A DNA stretch of 64,000 nucleotides, taken from the NCBI GenBank assembly GCA_022836615.1, contig MU405211.1, positions 434,001-498,000 of the forward strand, in the 5' to 3' direction. Every line of letters begins with the position of its first letter. Position 1 is the first letter of the stretch. Source of the DNA: Annulohypoxylon bovei var. microspora. Taxonomy: Eukaryota > Ascomycota > Sordariomycetes > Xylariales > Hypoxylaceae. Below are positions 48,493 through 57,804 of this stretch, in pieces. A model generated the notes under the pieces. It had not been told where the DNA came from. It ran no database searches and saw only the letters and a list, made by a program, of their open reading frames with translations. A program made the position numbers and the translations under genes.

Positions 48493-48531
48493 AGCTCGGA
48501 CCACCTCGTCGACTAGCTCGGACCACCTCCT
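48493..48531. repeat. Left inverted repeat of the element
   Basis: Contains two tandem AGCTCGGACCACCTC units joined by GTCGACT. Its reverse complement matches the right end in two blocks of 17 bases each. Confidence 0.7.
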
Positions 48532-48754
48532 GAGGCGCTCCGAGGGGCTTAACTCCGAAAAAACGGCCTGCCAAGACCACCTCCAACTAGTTGACCTAGA
48601 TAGGTTAGACCGCCCCACATACTTAGTCATTTACCCCACTTACCCAATTCAGACGGTTCCACTTTAAAGTTCAGTCTCGGTCTGGTCTAGGTATGAGCTC
48701 AGACCAGTATCCCAATTAGGACTAATCCCAGACCAGTCTCGGATTAGTCTTACG

Positions 48755-48767
48755 TAACCCTAACCCT
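48755..48767. repeat. Short telomere-like repeat TAACCCTAACCCT
   Basis: Two telomere-type units (TTAGGG on the other strand) inside the left arm of the inverted-repeat element. Too short to be a former chromosome end on its own. Confidence 0.6.
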
Positions 48768-49319
48768 GACCTTATTAGTAATCGTATTAATAAGCCACGC
48801 AGCCACTAAAAGCCACTAGAAGTCAGTACATGGTACCCTTCGCTTTGAACTCAAATAACTTCCTTTACAACGCGTTTTTCACTATAAAATTTACACCTTT
48901 TTATAGCCCTCAATTAGGCGCTTCTATGCATATAAATATTAACTGGTTGCACGCTATATTTCGTACTCAATGAGCTGTTGTATCGCGGTTCCCAATGTTG
49001 CTATTTGCGACCGGCTGCACGTGATACCTTCGAAACGCTTCAATATTGATATCTTACACGTCCCTTGATATATCTACATCAATACAAATTCAACATTGAT
49101 GCAACCTGTATCATTCGATCCGTTTTTGAATTAGCTATCGATTAGTATAAATTAATCCATTTTATATTTAATATTGATGAAGTTATTAAGGTTGAAAGAT
49201 GAAGGTTTGTATGATTTAAACAAGTACAATGAGATGCATACGAATTTGTATAGGTGGTAAAGTACTCTGAGCTGGCCCGTGCTTATCGATAATTTTCAAC
49301 CAATCAAAAAACCGGCTCA

Positions 49320-49740
49320 AACTTAGCAAGAATTTTTTTTAAGTTAAAATAATGAATTTTTAATAATAATAAAACGTTTTTTATTTTTATAAATGATATA
49401 TAAACGAAATTAATTTTTTTTAAATTATAATAAATTATAAAGTATTTTTTAAATAATAATTAAAATTAAAAAGAAATTTTTTCATAAAAAACCGATTTAA
49501 AAATTAAATTTTAATTTTAAATTAAAAAAAGTTTTTTTATTATTTATTTTTTTAATTAATTATATATTATGTAAATTAATTTTTAAAAATTATATTTAAT
49601 TAAATTAAAAGTTAAAAAATAATATAAAAAATTTAAAAAATTAATATTATAAAGTTTTAATTTATAAACTTAATTATAAGTTTAAAACTTTTTTTAAACA
49701 TTACATTTTATTTATATATTTTCTTTAAAATTACACTTAA
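49320..49740. repeat. Extremely AT-rich block
   Basis: By eye well over 85% A+T for about 420 bases, made of runs of A, T and TAA/TTA. It contrasts sharply with flanking DNA of normal composition. Consistent with a repeat emptied of C and G by RIP, or an AT-rich core of a non-autonomous element. Confidence 0.7.
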
Positions 49741-49904
49741 AGATAACTTGATGAATAATCACTCAAACTTCGTGCAACCTAATCCATTAAAACCGTTGAA
49801 AAATTAGCTTTTGAATGATATAAATTTTATTTATATAATAATTATATTGGTGGTGTTATGAATTTATTTAATATTTAATCATTTTCGGAGCTAGCTCGGA
49901 CCCC

Positions 49905-49966
49905 AGGAGGTGGTCCGAGCTAAACTCCGAGAGGTGGTCCGACCTAGTCGACGAGGTGGTCTCAGC
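49905..49966. repeat. Right inverted repeat of the element
   Basis: AGGAGGTGGTCCGAGCT, then an extra 23-base copy of the unit, then TAGTCGACGAGGTGGTC. The outer blocks are the reverse complement of the left repeat, so the right end has one more unit than the left. Confidence 0.7.
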
Positions 49967-50262
49967 AGAATCCCCACAATAATCTTGTCTACCTGTTTAA
50001 AAGATACTGATATATACATATATGCGTGTATAAATATCAAGTTATGCATTTATTGCGGGTTTTCCATTGAGACGTACATAATCTCCACTATCGATAAATT
50101 TTATCGATAAGCCAACCATGCATGTACATCTAACCAAATTCCATTCCTGACCTTAACAGCTACGCATCTCAACCTCAAACCTCACCCAATTTTCAAACCA
50201 CGTCTATCACTTTTACACCTTTCAATTGCCATCACCACGGGAATTAAATCCCAAACAAAAAC

Positions 50263-51378
50263 ATGGCATCCTTACATTTTGGGCTCCTAGAGGAGCGAGA
50301 GGAAAACGAGCTACACAAGTCCCGCCTTCTTAACGTCGAGGAGAAACCCTTCAAACGGCTCACCAAACGCCTAGTCGCCCCAGGCGCCTTCACCAGCCCC
50401 GGCAAGCTGCTCACGCCACCGCCCGACAGCAGCAGCACCGACCTCGAGGCCGCGGCGGCCGTCGACACGGCGCCTCTGAAAGAGGACATCACGCTCGACT
50501 TCGAAGCCTTCGACGCGCAGATCCTGCGGCTGCAGTTCCTGGGGACGGCGAACGGCTCGGAGCGGGAGCGGTACGCGGCGGACCGGGTGCGGATCCTGGG
50601 GACGATGGAGTCGGTGCGGGAGGGCAACGCGCGGCTCAAGGCGCAGCTGGAGGAGGCGCGCGCGACGCTGGCGCAGCGCCGCAAGTTCGACGAGCTCGCC
50701 GACCGCATCACGAGCAACCGCATGCTGCGCCCCCGCGCCGAGCAGGCCGCCAACCTCGCCAAGCTCGCCGAGGAGTGCGACGAGCTGCACCGCGAGAGCG
50801 AGACCTACGGCGCCACCTGGCGCGACCGCCGCGAGCAGTTCGAGCGCCTCGTCGAGGAGGGCAAGAGGCTGCGCGCCCTCATCCGCGACGAGAAGGAGGA
50901 GGTCGAGAGGCGCGAGGGCATGGACTCTGATGCCGAGGACGGCGACGCGGCAGCCACCCCCGGCAAGGGCGGCCTCGTCAGCGGCAACGCGACGCCCAGG
51001 CCCGAGAGCGGCGCCGTGTCGGCCAAGGGCGGCGACGGCGGCGGCGCCACGCCCCTGCTCAGCAGCCGCGACGGGAGAACGCCACGGCCGGATAGTCCCG
51101 GCGGTGCGTCCGCGACGACTGGCGGTGGGCTGAAGCCGAGACTAGGCGATAGTGGAGACTTCTCGCGGGCGGGAAGCCAGGCCCCGAGTCTACGAGCCGG
51201 CAGCCAGCAGCCGAGAGACGAGGAGCCGGAGGAGGGCGAAGATGTCGAGATGAGCGAGCCGTCCGCCCCGCAGAACCAAGCACACCAGGCCGATACGCCG
51301 ATGGCTGAGGACGCGTCGCAGGAGACGCCGCTGATTACGGTGGAGGCGCCGGATGGCGAGGGCATGGATACATCGTGA
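50263..51378 (+). CDS. THOC7: THO complex subunit 7
   Basis: Subunit of the THO/TREX complex that couples transcription to mRNA export. Single exon, 371 aa, ATG in context AAACATGGC. The conserved N-terminal region (about residues 15-45: NVEEKPFKRLTKRL) is followed by the Tho7 coiled-coil domain (about 75-215: DFEAFDAQILRLQFLGTANG, KFDELADRITSNRMLRPR, EQAANLAKLAEECDELH, YGATWRDRREQFERLVEEG). The C-terminal about 150 residues are Gly/Ser/Pro/Asp-rich and disordered. Coding GC is unusually high compared with the AT-rich element directly upstream. Confidence 0.9.
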   Translation: MASLHFGLLEEREENELHKSRLLNVEEKPFKRLTKRLVAPGAFTSPGKLLTPPPDSSSTDLEAAAAVDTAPLKEDITLDFEAFDAQILRLQFLGTANGSERERYAADRVRILGTMESVREGNARLKAQLEEARATLAQRRKFDELADRITSNRMLRPRAEQAANLAKLAEECDELHRESETYGATWRDRREQFERLVEEGKRLRALIRDEKEEVERREGMDSDAEDGDAAATPGKGGLVSGNATPRPESGAVSAKGGDGGGATPLLSSRDGRTPRPDSPGGASATTGGGLKPRLGDSGDFSRAGSQAPSLRAGSQQPRDEEPEEGEDVEMSEPSAPQNQAHQADTPMAEDASQETPLITVEAPDGEGMDTS

Positions 51379-51778
51379 GGAGGTTACGAAGGAAGGGGGG
51401 TTAGGCTATGATGAAGGGCCGCTGGGCATTGTGTTTGCTCACTGTGAACTTTTGCCGTGTTGTCGCATTTGCCTGGGAGAATCATTGTCATCGAGTTGCG
51501 GAGTCTCGTCCGCGGTGGTTTATTACAGCATGCGCATGGGAGTGGTTATACCCTACAGAGCAGAGCAGAGCAGCAGAATTTGGTTTTCTAGACAAACTAA
51601 TAATGAGGAAGACCTATGGACAAATATTTTCTACTCGTGTTTCAAACGTCTTAAAATCAATATTCTTCATTCTCTCTTCATAATAAAGGTGGTATCACTG
51701 TATTAATTTCTTCCTCTTCGTAATCCTACACCAACACCTCCTAGCCTGTAGGTCCCCTCCACATGCCGGGTAGGCAAC
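51379..51778. other. Intergenic between convergent THOC7 and TBCA
   Basis: No gene. Convergent 3' flanks; a GCAGAGCAGAGCAGCAG stretch at about 51558-51574 is a short simple repeat. Confidence 0.55.
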
Positions 51779-52268
51779 TTATGCGGCAGGCGGTTCTTCT
51801 ACGGACTTTCCTAGCTCCAACGCTTCCTTGGCTTTCTTGATCTCCTCGGGCGACTTCTCCTCGCTCTCGGCTGTCGCGATCTGCTCCTCGAGTCGCTGGA
51901 GGGCTTCGGCGATGCGCTCGTTCAGGGGGCCAAAGACGGCTTTGGTTTCGTCCCTGGCTTGTTGCTGTACGAAGGGCAGGTTAGCATGATAGTATAGGCT
52001 CTGTAGACCTTAGAGTATAGTGGCTCCAATGAAAAGGGGTGAATGTGAAAAGGCAATGCAAAGGGTAAGAGGGGGAGGGAAAACGCACCTCCTGCTTCAG
52101 TACAAATCCAGCATTACCGTCTGTGCCTTCGCCTCCGTTCTGAATCTCTGTCTCTAGCTTCTTAACGCGTTCGGTTTGTTGTGCGAGTTCCTTTCGGTAG
52201 GACTTTTCCTCCTTGACAAGACGCTGGACGGATTGCGTCGCAATGGTGAGGGGGGATGGAGGCGGCAT
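51779..52268 (-). CDS. TBCA: Tubulin-specific chaperone A (tubulin-binding cofactor A)
   Basis: Captures beta-tubulin released from CCT during tubulin heterodimer assembly. Exons are 52268-52089 and 51964-51779, joined by a 124-nt intron with GTGCGT donor and GCTAAC branch, phase 0, giving 121 aa, the family length. It forms the expected three-helix bundle: TIATQSVQRLVKEEKSYRKE, QTERVKKLETEI, then QARDETKAVFGPLNERIAEA and AEALQRLEEQIATAE. The motif RLVKEEKSYRKE is diagnostic. Start chosen at MPPPSPLT, the first ATG of the frame. Confidence 0.93.
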
Positions 52269-52686
52269 GTTTGCTGTGTGCACGGTGCTATTACTGTTGT
52301 TTCTTAAGCGTGGTAGAAATATGCTAAGAAGATGAAGTAGTTGACGGCAGTGAAGTTTCTTCTATCTTTTAAAGGAGCTCATTATGTAGTTGCCTAGGGA
52401 GGTAGATAGAAACTGCTAGTAAATAATTGTTTATGTAATACAGTTGTCCCCGAAATCTACGGTTATGATGTTTTGGTGGGGGTTGGCGGGGCTAAACATC
52501 CTAGTAATATTTGAAGTCGTACCATTACATCATGGATGACTAACCGGGGTAGATTAGAGGTAGGATACACCACCACGCAGAATGTGGCTGCCTGTTATCT
52601 GTCGAGGAAATCAACTCTAAATATATGGATTGGAGATTATGTTTTCGGATTTTACAAGTTTGTAGAGTTGTCATCGAGTCCTTAGA
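52269..52686. other. Intergenic: TBCA promoter and hydrolase 3' flank
   Basis: No gene seen; AT-rich in the middle. Confidence 0.55.
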
Positions 52687-53969
52687 CTAAAATGCTTTTA
52701 CCTTCAGCAACCACAAGAGCCCGTCCCGAGTGTCTGCCTCGTGCTTCTTAATTTGTTCCAAAGCGGGAAGGCCCAGAGCCCAGAAGACGTGTGGCATTCC
52801 GGAGTATATATCGAGCTTTGCTTGCACACCGGCATCTTTCCAAACCTGCTCCATTACCAGCGTGCAGTCCCTTGTGGGATCTAGACCGCATGCCTGGAAG
52901 TAAGCCCGAGGCATGATCGAGGGGTCAGGAATGGCTATCGGGTACGCAAGAGGGCTTTTTGGGTCCGGCTTGTAAAGCTCTGCGAAGACACACAACAGTC
53001 TTGATTTAGCGTGGGATTGTTGCTAGGTGGACTTTTCATATAAGCATGGTGTTCGTCTTACCCTTGATGCGCTCAACAGCCGCCATATCCAAAACGGGGG
53101 CGTGGGCATTCTGCTCCATACTCATGAAGAAGGGTTTGTATTCCTCAGGCACCGTCTCTATAGTTGCAGCCGAGTTAGCGCTGCTGTATATACCTGTGAT
53201 CTGTAGGGCGGCCCCTTTTCTCCGGATTGTCCACAGGTACGCTACTGCGAGTGCCATATTTGCGCCGGAGCTTTCGCCCGCGACTATAAACCCTTTCGCC
53301 GGATCGATTCCGAGGCTTTTAAGATTCTTCGCAACCTATCATATAATAAGATTCGTTAGTATTATTAATTAGTTATGCGGTCTCTCTTTCTTTCCCTCAT
53401 CTTCTAACCCTAACCCTAACCCCTATTCGTAGATCACCCACCCAGGTTAGAGCATCAAATGCATCCTCAACCGGCCCCGGAAATGGATGCTCAGGGGAAA
53501 GCCGGAAATCGACGTTTACGGCAACGCCGCCGAGGCCCACGAATACGCGGCTAAGCCGGGCACCAGTATTCAAATCCCCAATGCTATACCCACCGCCGTG
53601 AAGCATCAACATTCCAGGATGGCCACCGTCCTCTTTGGTCTGCTCTTTTAGACGATGTACGCGCACCGTAATAGACGCACTGTCCCCTGTTGGGATTTGC
53701 AGGTCTTTCTCCTCAAAACGATGACCTAACTCATTCTTATGTGTCTCCGCTATTCGGGATAACAGAGCGCGGACTTCGTACACGTTCGTGTCTTTATTCC
53801 ATGAAGGGGGTAATACAAGACCATTCTTAATTAACTGTGTCATATACAGTAAGCTAAGGTGTATGTACGAATACAAAAAAGAGGAGAAAACAGGCTATGA
53901 TTGTAAACCTACCTGGTCTAATTCGGGATCGATTGTTGAGAGGGCCCGGATTTTTTCGATCGACCTCAT
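52687..53969 (-). CDS. Alpha/beta hydrolase, HSL-type esterase/lipase (338 aa)
   Basis: Carboxylester hydrolase of the hormone-sensitive-lipase fold. Exons are 53969-53913, 53834-53442, 53335-53062 and 52979-52687, all in phase. The oxyanion-hole motif HGGG is at residues 98-101. FRLSPEHPFP precedes the nucleophile elbow GESSG at 170-174 (Ser172). The catalytic Asp is likely in GLDPTRD and the His in SGMPHVFW near the C-terminus. No signal peptide, so it is probably intracellular. Such enzymes in fungi often act on acetyl or lactone groups of secondary metabolites or xenobiotics; the substrate cannot be read from sequence. Intron 2 contains three telomere-type repeats. The neighbouring FAD oxidase is on the same strand, but two genes do not make a cluster. 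Confidence 0.88.
53405..53422. repeat. Interstitial telomeric repeat (TAACCC)x3 inside an intron
   Basis: Three exact TAACCC units, reading TTAGGG on the hydrolase coding strand, lie 20 bases inside its second intron, just after the donor. TTAGGG is the usual telomere repeat of filamentous fungi. Confidence 0.8.
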
Positions 53970-54410
53970 TTTATGCAGGTTTCTTAATAGTAGAGCAGTA
54001 TATAATGTGACCTTCGAAGTCGGTAGTACTCTTCACTTTAAGGAATCGGCATAGCCGTAGGCCAGTTGGGTCTAAGGCTGTATGAATCAACCACGAAGTA
54101 TCACTACTATGAGCATAATTGCCTCTTTGGGTATCTCGGTGCGATCCGTCTATAAGGATTTGACGGACTAGATACAACCTTGAATCCGGGTAGAGACCCT
54201 GTTCTCTTGCCGCAAGTCTTGTAGATCCAGCGGTTACGAGATCGATATCTATTTATCTATTTATAATAATACTCGTGTCATTTATTATACTAACTCTCTG
54301 TCTCCTGGGTATTGTCCGCATTAAAGCCCTTCCGTCTATGTACCTGCCGCCCCCATGATATGTGCAAAACAAAGCAAAAAAACAAATGAGAAAAATATTG
54401 ATTTCTTCTT
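53970..54410. other. Intergenic
   Basis: Hydrolase promoter and FAD-oxidase 3' flank; AT-rich, no gene seen. Confidence 0.55.
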
Positions 54411-56247
54411 TTACAATTTTCGGATGAGGAATCCGTCGTTCTGGAGTTTCTGGAATACTTGTCCCGGGTCATATTTGGCCGCTATCTTCTTGATATAGCT
54501 GACGTTATCTGTACCGAAACTACCGAGCACGTTCTGTTTCATACCCGCTGTGTTCGTAAAAAGGTATGGCATGGACATGTTTTTCGCTGCGGTAGCGGCG
54601 GTGCAACGCTGAGTGATTCGTGAACTTATGTCCCAGATGGTCTGCTCTTCTGTCGAATCGGTCCATGTAATGAACCATTCGTACCCTATGAAGAGATCGT
54701 TAGTACTACGAGTTACTGGCGGCGGAGAATGATAAACGTACATTGCTGCGGAACCGCCTGTAAACCAAGCAAGTTTCCCCCGTACTGCTTTCCAACTGTG
54801 GCTACACTAGCAGCAATTGGGTTAGGAACCCAAACTCCTGAAGCTCCGCTGGGGAGGTTGGCGATCTCTTCGACGAAGATATCGTATAGTTCAATGTTCA
54901 AATCCGCGTCGACTTTGTGGGTAAACGTCTCGCCGTACGTGCTAACATTGCCAGTCGAAAATCGGGACCCGGTTAGAGTCATGATGTCTAGGAGGGAACC
55001 ATTGAACGCGGCCATGATTGGTGTGTACGATCCGAGATTATAAAATGCATCGAACGCTTTGGCCGATTGTACCGGTTCGCTATAGAGGAGGAGGATCGTC
55101 GGGCCAGTCTCAACCAGCTGGATCTGTTATGTGTTAATATGCTATGTAAACTGCAAGCGTGGCTCCTCATAAAAGATATTGTAACATACTACGACTAAAT
55201 TAGCTTCCATCACCAATAACAAAACATGACGATGCCTTTGATGGCTAGGTACATACCACTAACGCTTGATAAGGGGTCTAATTGGCCCTCTTGCTGATAT
55301 TCGGCCACGGCGCGTAGGAAATCCTCTGTTTGGTTCGTGCTGTAGGCTCGGGCGTCGATGTAGAAGTCTCCAACAGGATATGTGTAGAGTTCGTAGTTGG
55401 TGACTATGCCGAAATTGGAACCACCACCTCGTAGTCCCTTATACAGATCGGAATACTGATTGCTGGCGGTAGCAGTGACGATAGAGCCATTGGCGAGGAC
55501 CACTTCGTACGACTTGACATTGTCAAACGCGAGACCTCGTTGGGTTGCGAAGTAACTTAGTCCACCTGGGAGTGTTAGTCTCTACTGTTGGTGATATTCA
55601 TTTTCTGTCCAGCACGATTGGCTTACCTCCAAGCATCAACCCGCCAACTCCAACAGGGCCGACACGTCCACCGACGACGGTGACCCCTTGAGGTACCAGA
55701 GACTCATAGACAGCCTGCCATTTATTTCCAGGTCCAATCTTGGCAGACTTCTTGTCTGTTGATAACACGGTGGTATTCAAACTCGAGAGCGAGACAAGAA
55801 CTCCCGTTTCATTAACACTGCCGAATCCAGGAAGGTAATTGTGGCCACCACTTCTGATGGCGAACTTGGTCCCCGTCTGAGAGAGAATCTTTATTACCGT
55901 AGAGACTTCTTGAGCGCTCTTAGGGTTAACAATACAAGCAGCCGGCAGTCTACATGCCGCGGAACTAGAAGGAGGATGGAATTAATATCTTATTACATCA
56001 ATTTGGGGGTATTGAGAGTAACTCACTAGTTCTCGTCTTCGAAATCTTCATATGTTGCTCCGTCCGATGGGAAGAGGGTTGCATTCACGCCGGTCAAGGT
56101 CTGCCGAAGTTGCTCGCAAGTATCTTGCTGGGAACGTAACACAGGAACTGCTGTATTACCGCCCCTTACAGGAATGTGCGCAACGGATCGGGCCGCTGGT
56201 AACACTGAGAGTGCGGTTAATACCGCATTGCGGATGCTTGTGGGCAT
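54411..56247 (-). CDS. Secreted FAD-linked oxidase, BBE type (509 aa)
   Basis: Flavin oxidoreductase of the berberine-bridge/VAO family, with O2 as likely electron acceptor. Six exons: 56247-56027, 55964-55627, 55565-55257, 55194-55190 (5 nt), 55123-54742 and 54685-54411. The N-terminus (MPTSIRNAVLTALSVLPAAR) is a likely signal peptide. The FAD domain contains RSGGHN, with His115 expected to bind FAD covalently, then GGRVGPVGVGGLMLGGGLS and LRGGGSNFGIVTNYE. The C-terminal BBE motif is YDPGQVFQKLQNDGF. Asn-glycosylation-type sites suit secretion. The 5-nt exon is needed to keep phase between GTTAGTG and ATCCAGCTG and gives SSVSVVIQLVE. Substrate unknown; relatives oxidise sugars or act in secondary metabolism. 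Confidence 0.88.
55190..55194 (-). other. Predicted 5-nt microexon TCGTA
   Basis: Flanked by a 62-nt intron (donor GTATGT, AGCTAATTTAG end) and a 66-nt intron (donor GTATGT, ATTAACACATAACAG end). Upstream exon ends in phase 1 and downstream exon begins in phase 0, so exactly 2 bases modulo 3 are required. No longer exon here both keeps phase and avoids a stop. Confidence 0.65.
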
Positions 56248-57444
56248 ATTTGACGAGTCGAATAGGGGTTTTTCAAGTAGTCTAGTTGACGAAGTAGTAA
56301 AATAAGATAGTTATAAATATTAGATATTAGTTAGTATTAGTTAACTAGTTAGTTAGTCGTAGTTAAGCGAAACATGGAGTTGGTATCAACGATAACTTCG
56401 AGGTTACTCTGCTACTGCAAGAGCAGGTTTGGCAGTTTATATACGAACATGGTATTGGAATTAAGAAAGGACGGCACATGACTTCTAGAAGTTCAGAAGG
56501 AATGGTCTTTTGAAGTGGAATAGACAGTAGTGTGATCTGGGTGCAATGTTCTTTGGATTTGACTATCGCATGCCCTGTCATCGTATCCACAATGCTTCAT
56601 GCAGATCCGACTATGTCAGTGCTAGCTATTGAGGCTGATTCAGCTACACCAGCTAACACGTAGTTTAAAAATTAAAATTGTAGTTGACGCTAGGAATATC
56701 CAAGTGCGAACTTGACGTGTCCGTTATTAAGAAGATCTATCCAAGTCACCAGTTGAAACACCTCGTATGTTCTGGCTCGTCGTTCAAAAAATAAATAGGT
56801 CAACTCAATTACGGTGAAACCTCGTCATGTATTTCTATAATAAACATTAGCCAGATATTAGAATCAAGACCATCAGAACCAATGAGACTATGCTTAGTGT
56901 AAGTCGAGAACAATGATTTAAGAACAATTCCTATGGATTGGTAGGTAGGTTACGTAGGTAGGTATGAAACAATCCAAAGTTGCCTGGTTCTCGGTAATGA
57001 AAGGCGGCGTTTTGGCCAATCCAGGGCTAAAAAGATCTTGATTTCCTTTTTGTTTTGTCCAAAATAGGAATCATGGAACTTTTGGTCGTTTGTTCGCGAT
57101 TGGAACTAAAAGTGATTAAAATGATTATCTAAGCACCTACCCGCATTGTTGGGACCTTTGGAAACAAGGTCCCACTTAAAAGGTTCGGAGTTTGCGGGCT
57201 GGCGGGGCGCCACATGGTTTCGGAATTTAGATAACAGATGTGGCCGTGCAGACGGTTACTTATCGTAACCTAGGTAAATCAGTGCAGGTGCATTGTTAAT
57301 GACAAATCGCGTCATACCTCGTCCGATCTTTTTTGATGATCAATTAATAGTCAATTAATAATTCAAGAACACAATTTGCGACAAAAAACCTGACCAAATC
57401 ACCTACAACTCGACACACTCGCACTTACCTTCAACGATATCGCA
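56248..57444. other. Intergenic between divergent FAD oxidase and COX17
   Basis: Shared 1.2 kb divergent upstream region. Contains TAGTTAGT repeats near 56320-56360 and GGTAGGTAGGTTACGTAGGTAGG near 56940; no gene seen. Confidence 0.55.
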
Positions 57445-57804
57445 ATGGCTTCACACGGTATCTCAATGCGTGAGACAACTATAAAGTTATTTGTCGACTT
57501 ATATTTGCTAATTTGATGTAGCTTCGATCTCCTCGAAATCCGAGGCCAAACCGGCTGTGGGCTCCGGCTCAGATGCGCGCGCCATGTCAAAGCCCAAGGT
57601 CTGTCCGAATATAACCTATTTAAATATCAATATTGTTTCTTGCTAACTCATATTAATGAATAGCCCTGCTGTGTCTGCAAAGACGAGAAGTCTAAGCGTG
57701 ACGAATGCATGCTATTCTCGAAAACCAACGATCCTACTTCCGATTGCAAGACGACTATCGATCAGTATCGAAGCTGCATGGCCGGGTTCGGATTCCAGGT
57801 TTAA
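57445..57804 (+). CDS. COX17: Cytochrome c oxidase copper chaperone COX17
   Basis: Carries Cu(I) in the mitochondrial intermembrane space to Sco1/Cox11 for complex IV assembly. Three exons, each too short to stand out alone: 57445-57469, 57522-57598 and 57664-57804, giving 80 aa. The last exon has the diagnostic CCVCK copper site and the twin CX9C helices: DECMLFSKTNDPTSDC, then a second helix ending RSCMAGFGFQV. Introns are 52 and 65 nt with GCTAA branch sites. The first donor is uncertain: GTGAGA (used here) or GTATCT 13 bases earlier both keep phase and differ only in a few N-terminal residues. Strong identification. Confidence 0.93.

Larger units (their letters stand above)
48493..49966. 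mobile_element. Degenerate inverted-repeat element with AT-only core
   Basis: The ends carry inverted copies built from the unit GAGGTGGTCCGAGCT and the block TAGTCGACGAGGTGGTC. Left end 48493-48531; right end 49905-49966. Right of the left end are further decayed copies (for example ACCACCTCCAACTAG near 48578) and repeated CAGACCAGTCTCGG-type segments. The centre (about 49320-49740) is almost pure A/T. No transposase frame survives. This looks like a small terminal-inverted-repeat transposon or MITE, with the core consistent with RIP-type C-to-T mutation. Exact termini and target duplication are not resolved. Confidence 0.6.
48215..50262. other. Intergenic with inverted-repeat element
   Basis: No gene. 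Most of this 2 kb is occupied by the inverted-repeat element described separately, including its AT-rich core. The last 300 bases before THOC7 look like a normal pyrimidine-rich fungal promoter. Confidence 0.6.

Noticed and set aside
52687..56247. Hydrolase plus FAD oxidase as a biosynthetic gene cluster
   Set aside because: No core synthase, transcription factor or transporter is adjacent, and the flanking genes (TBCA, COX17) are housekeeping.
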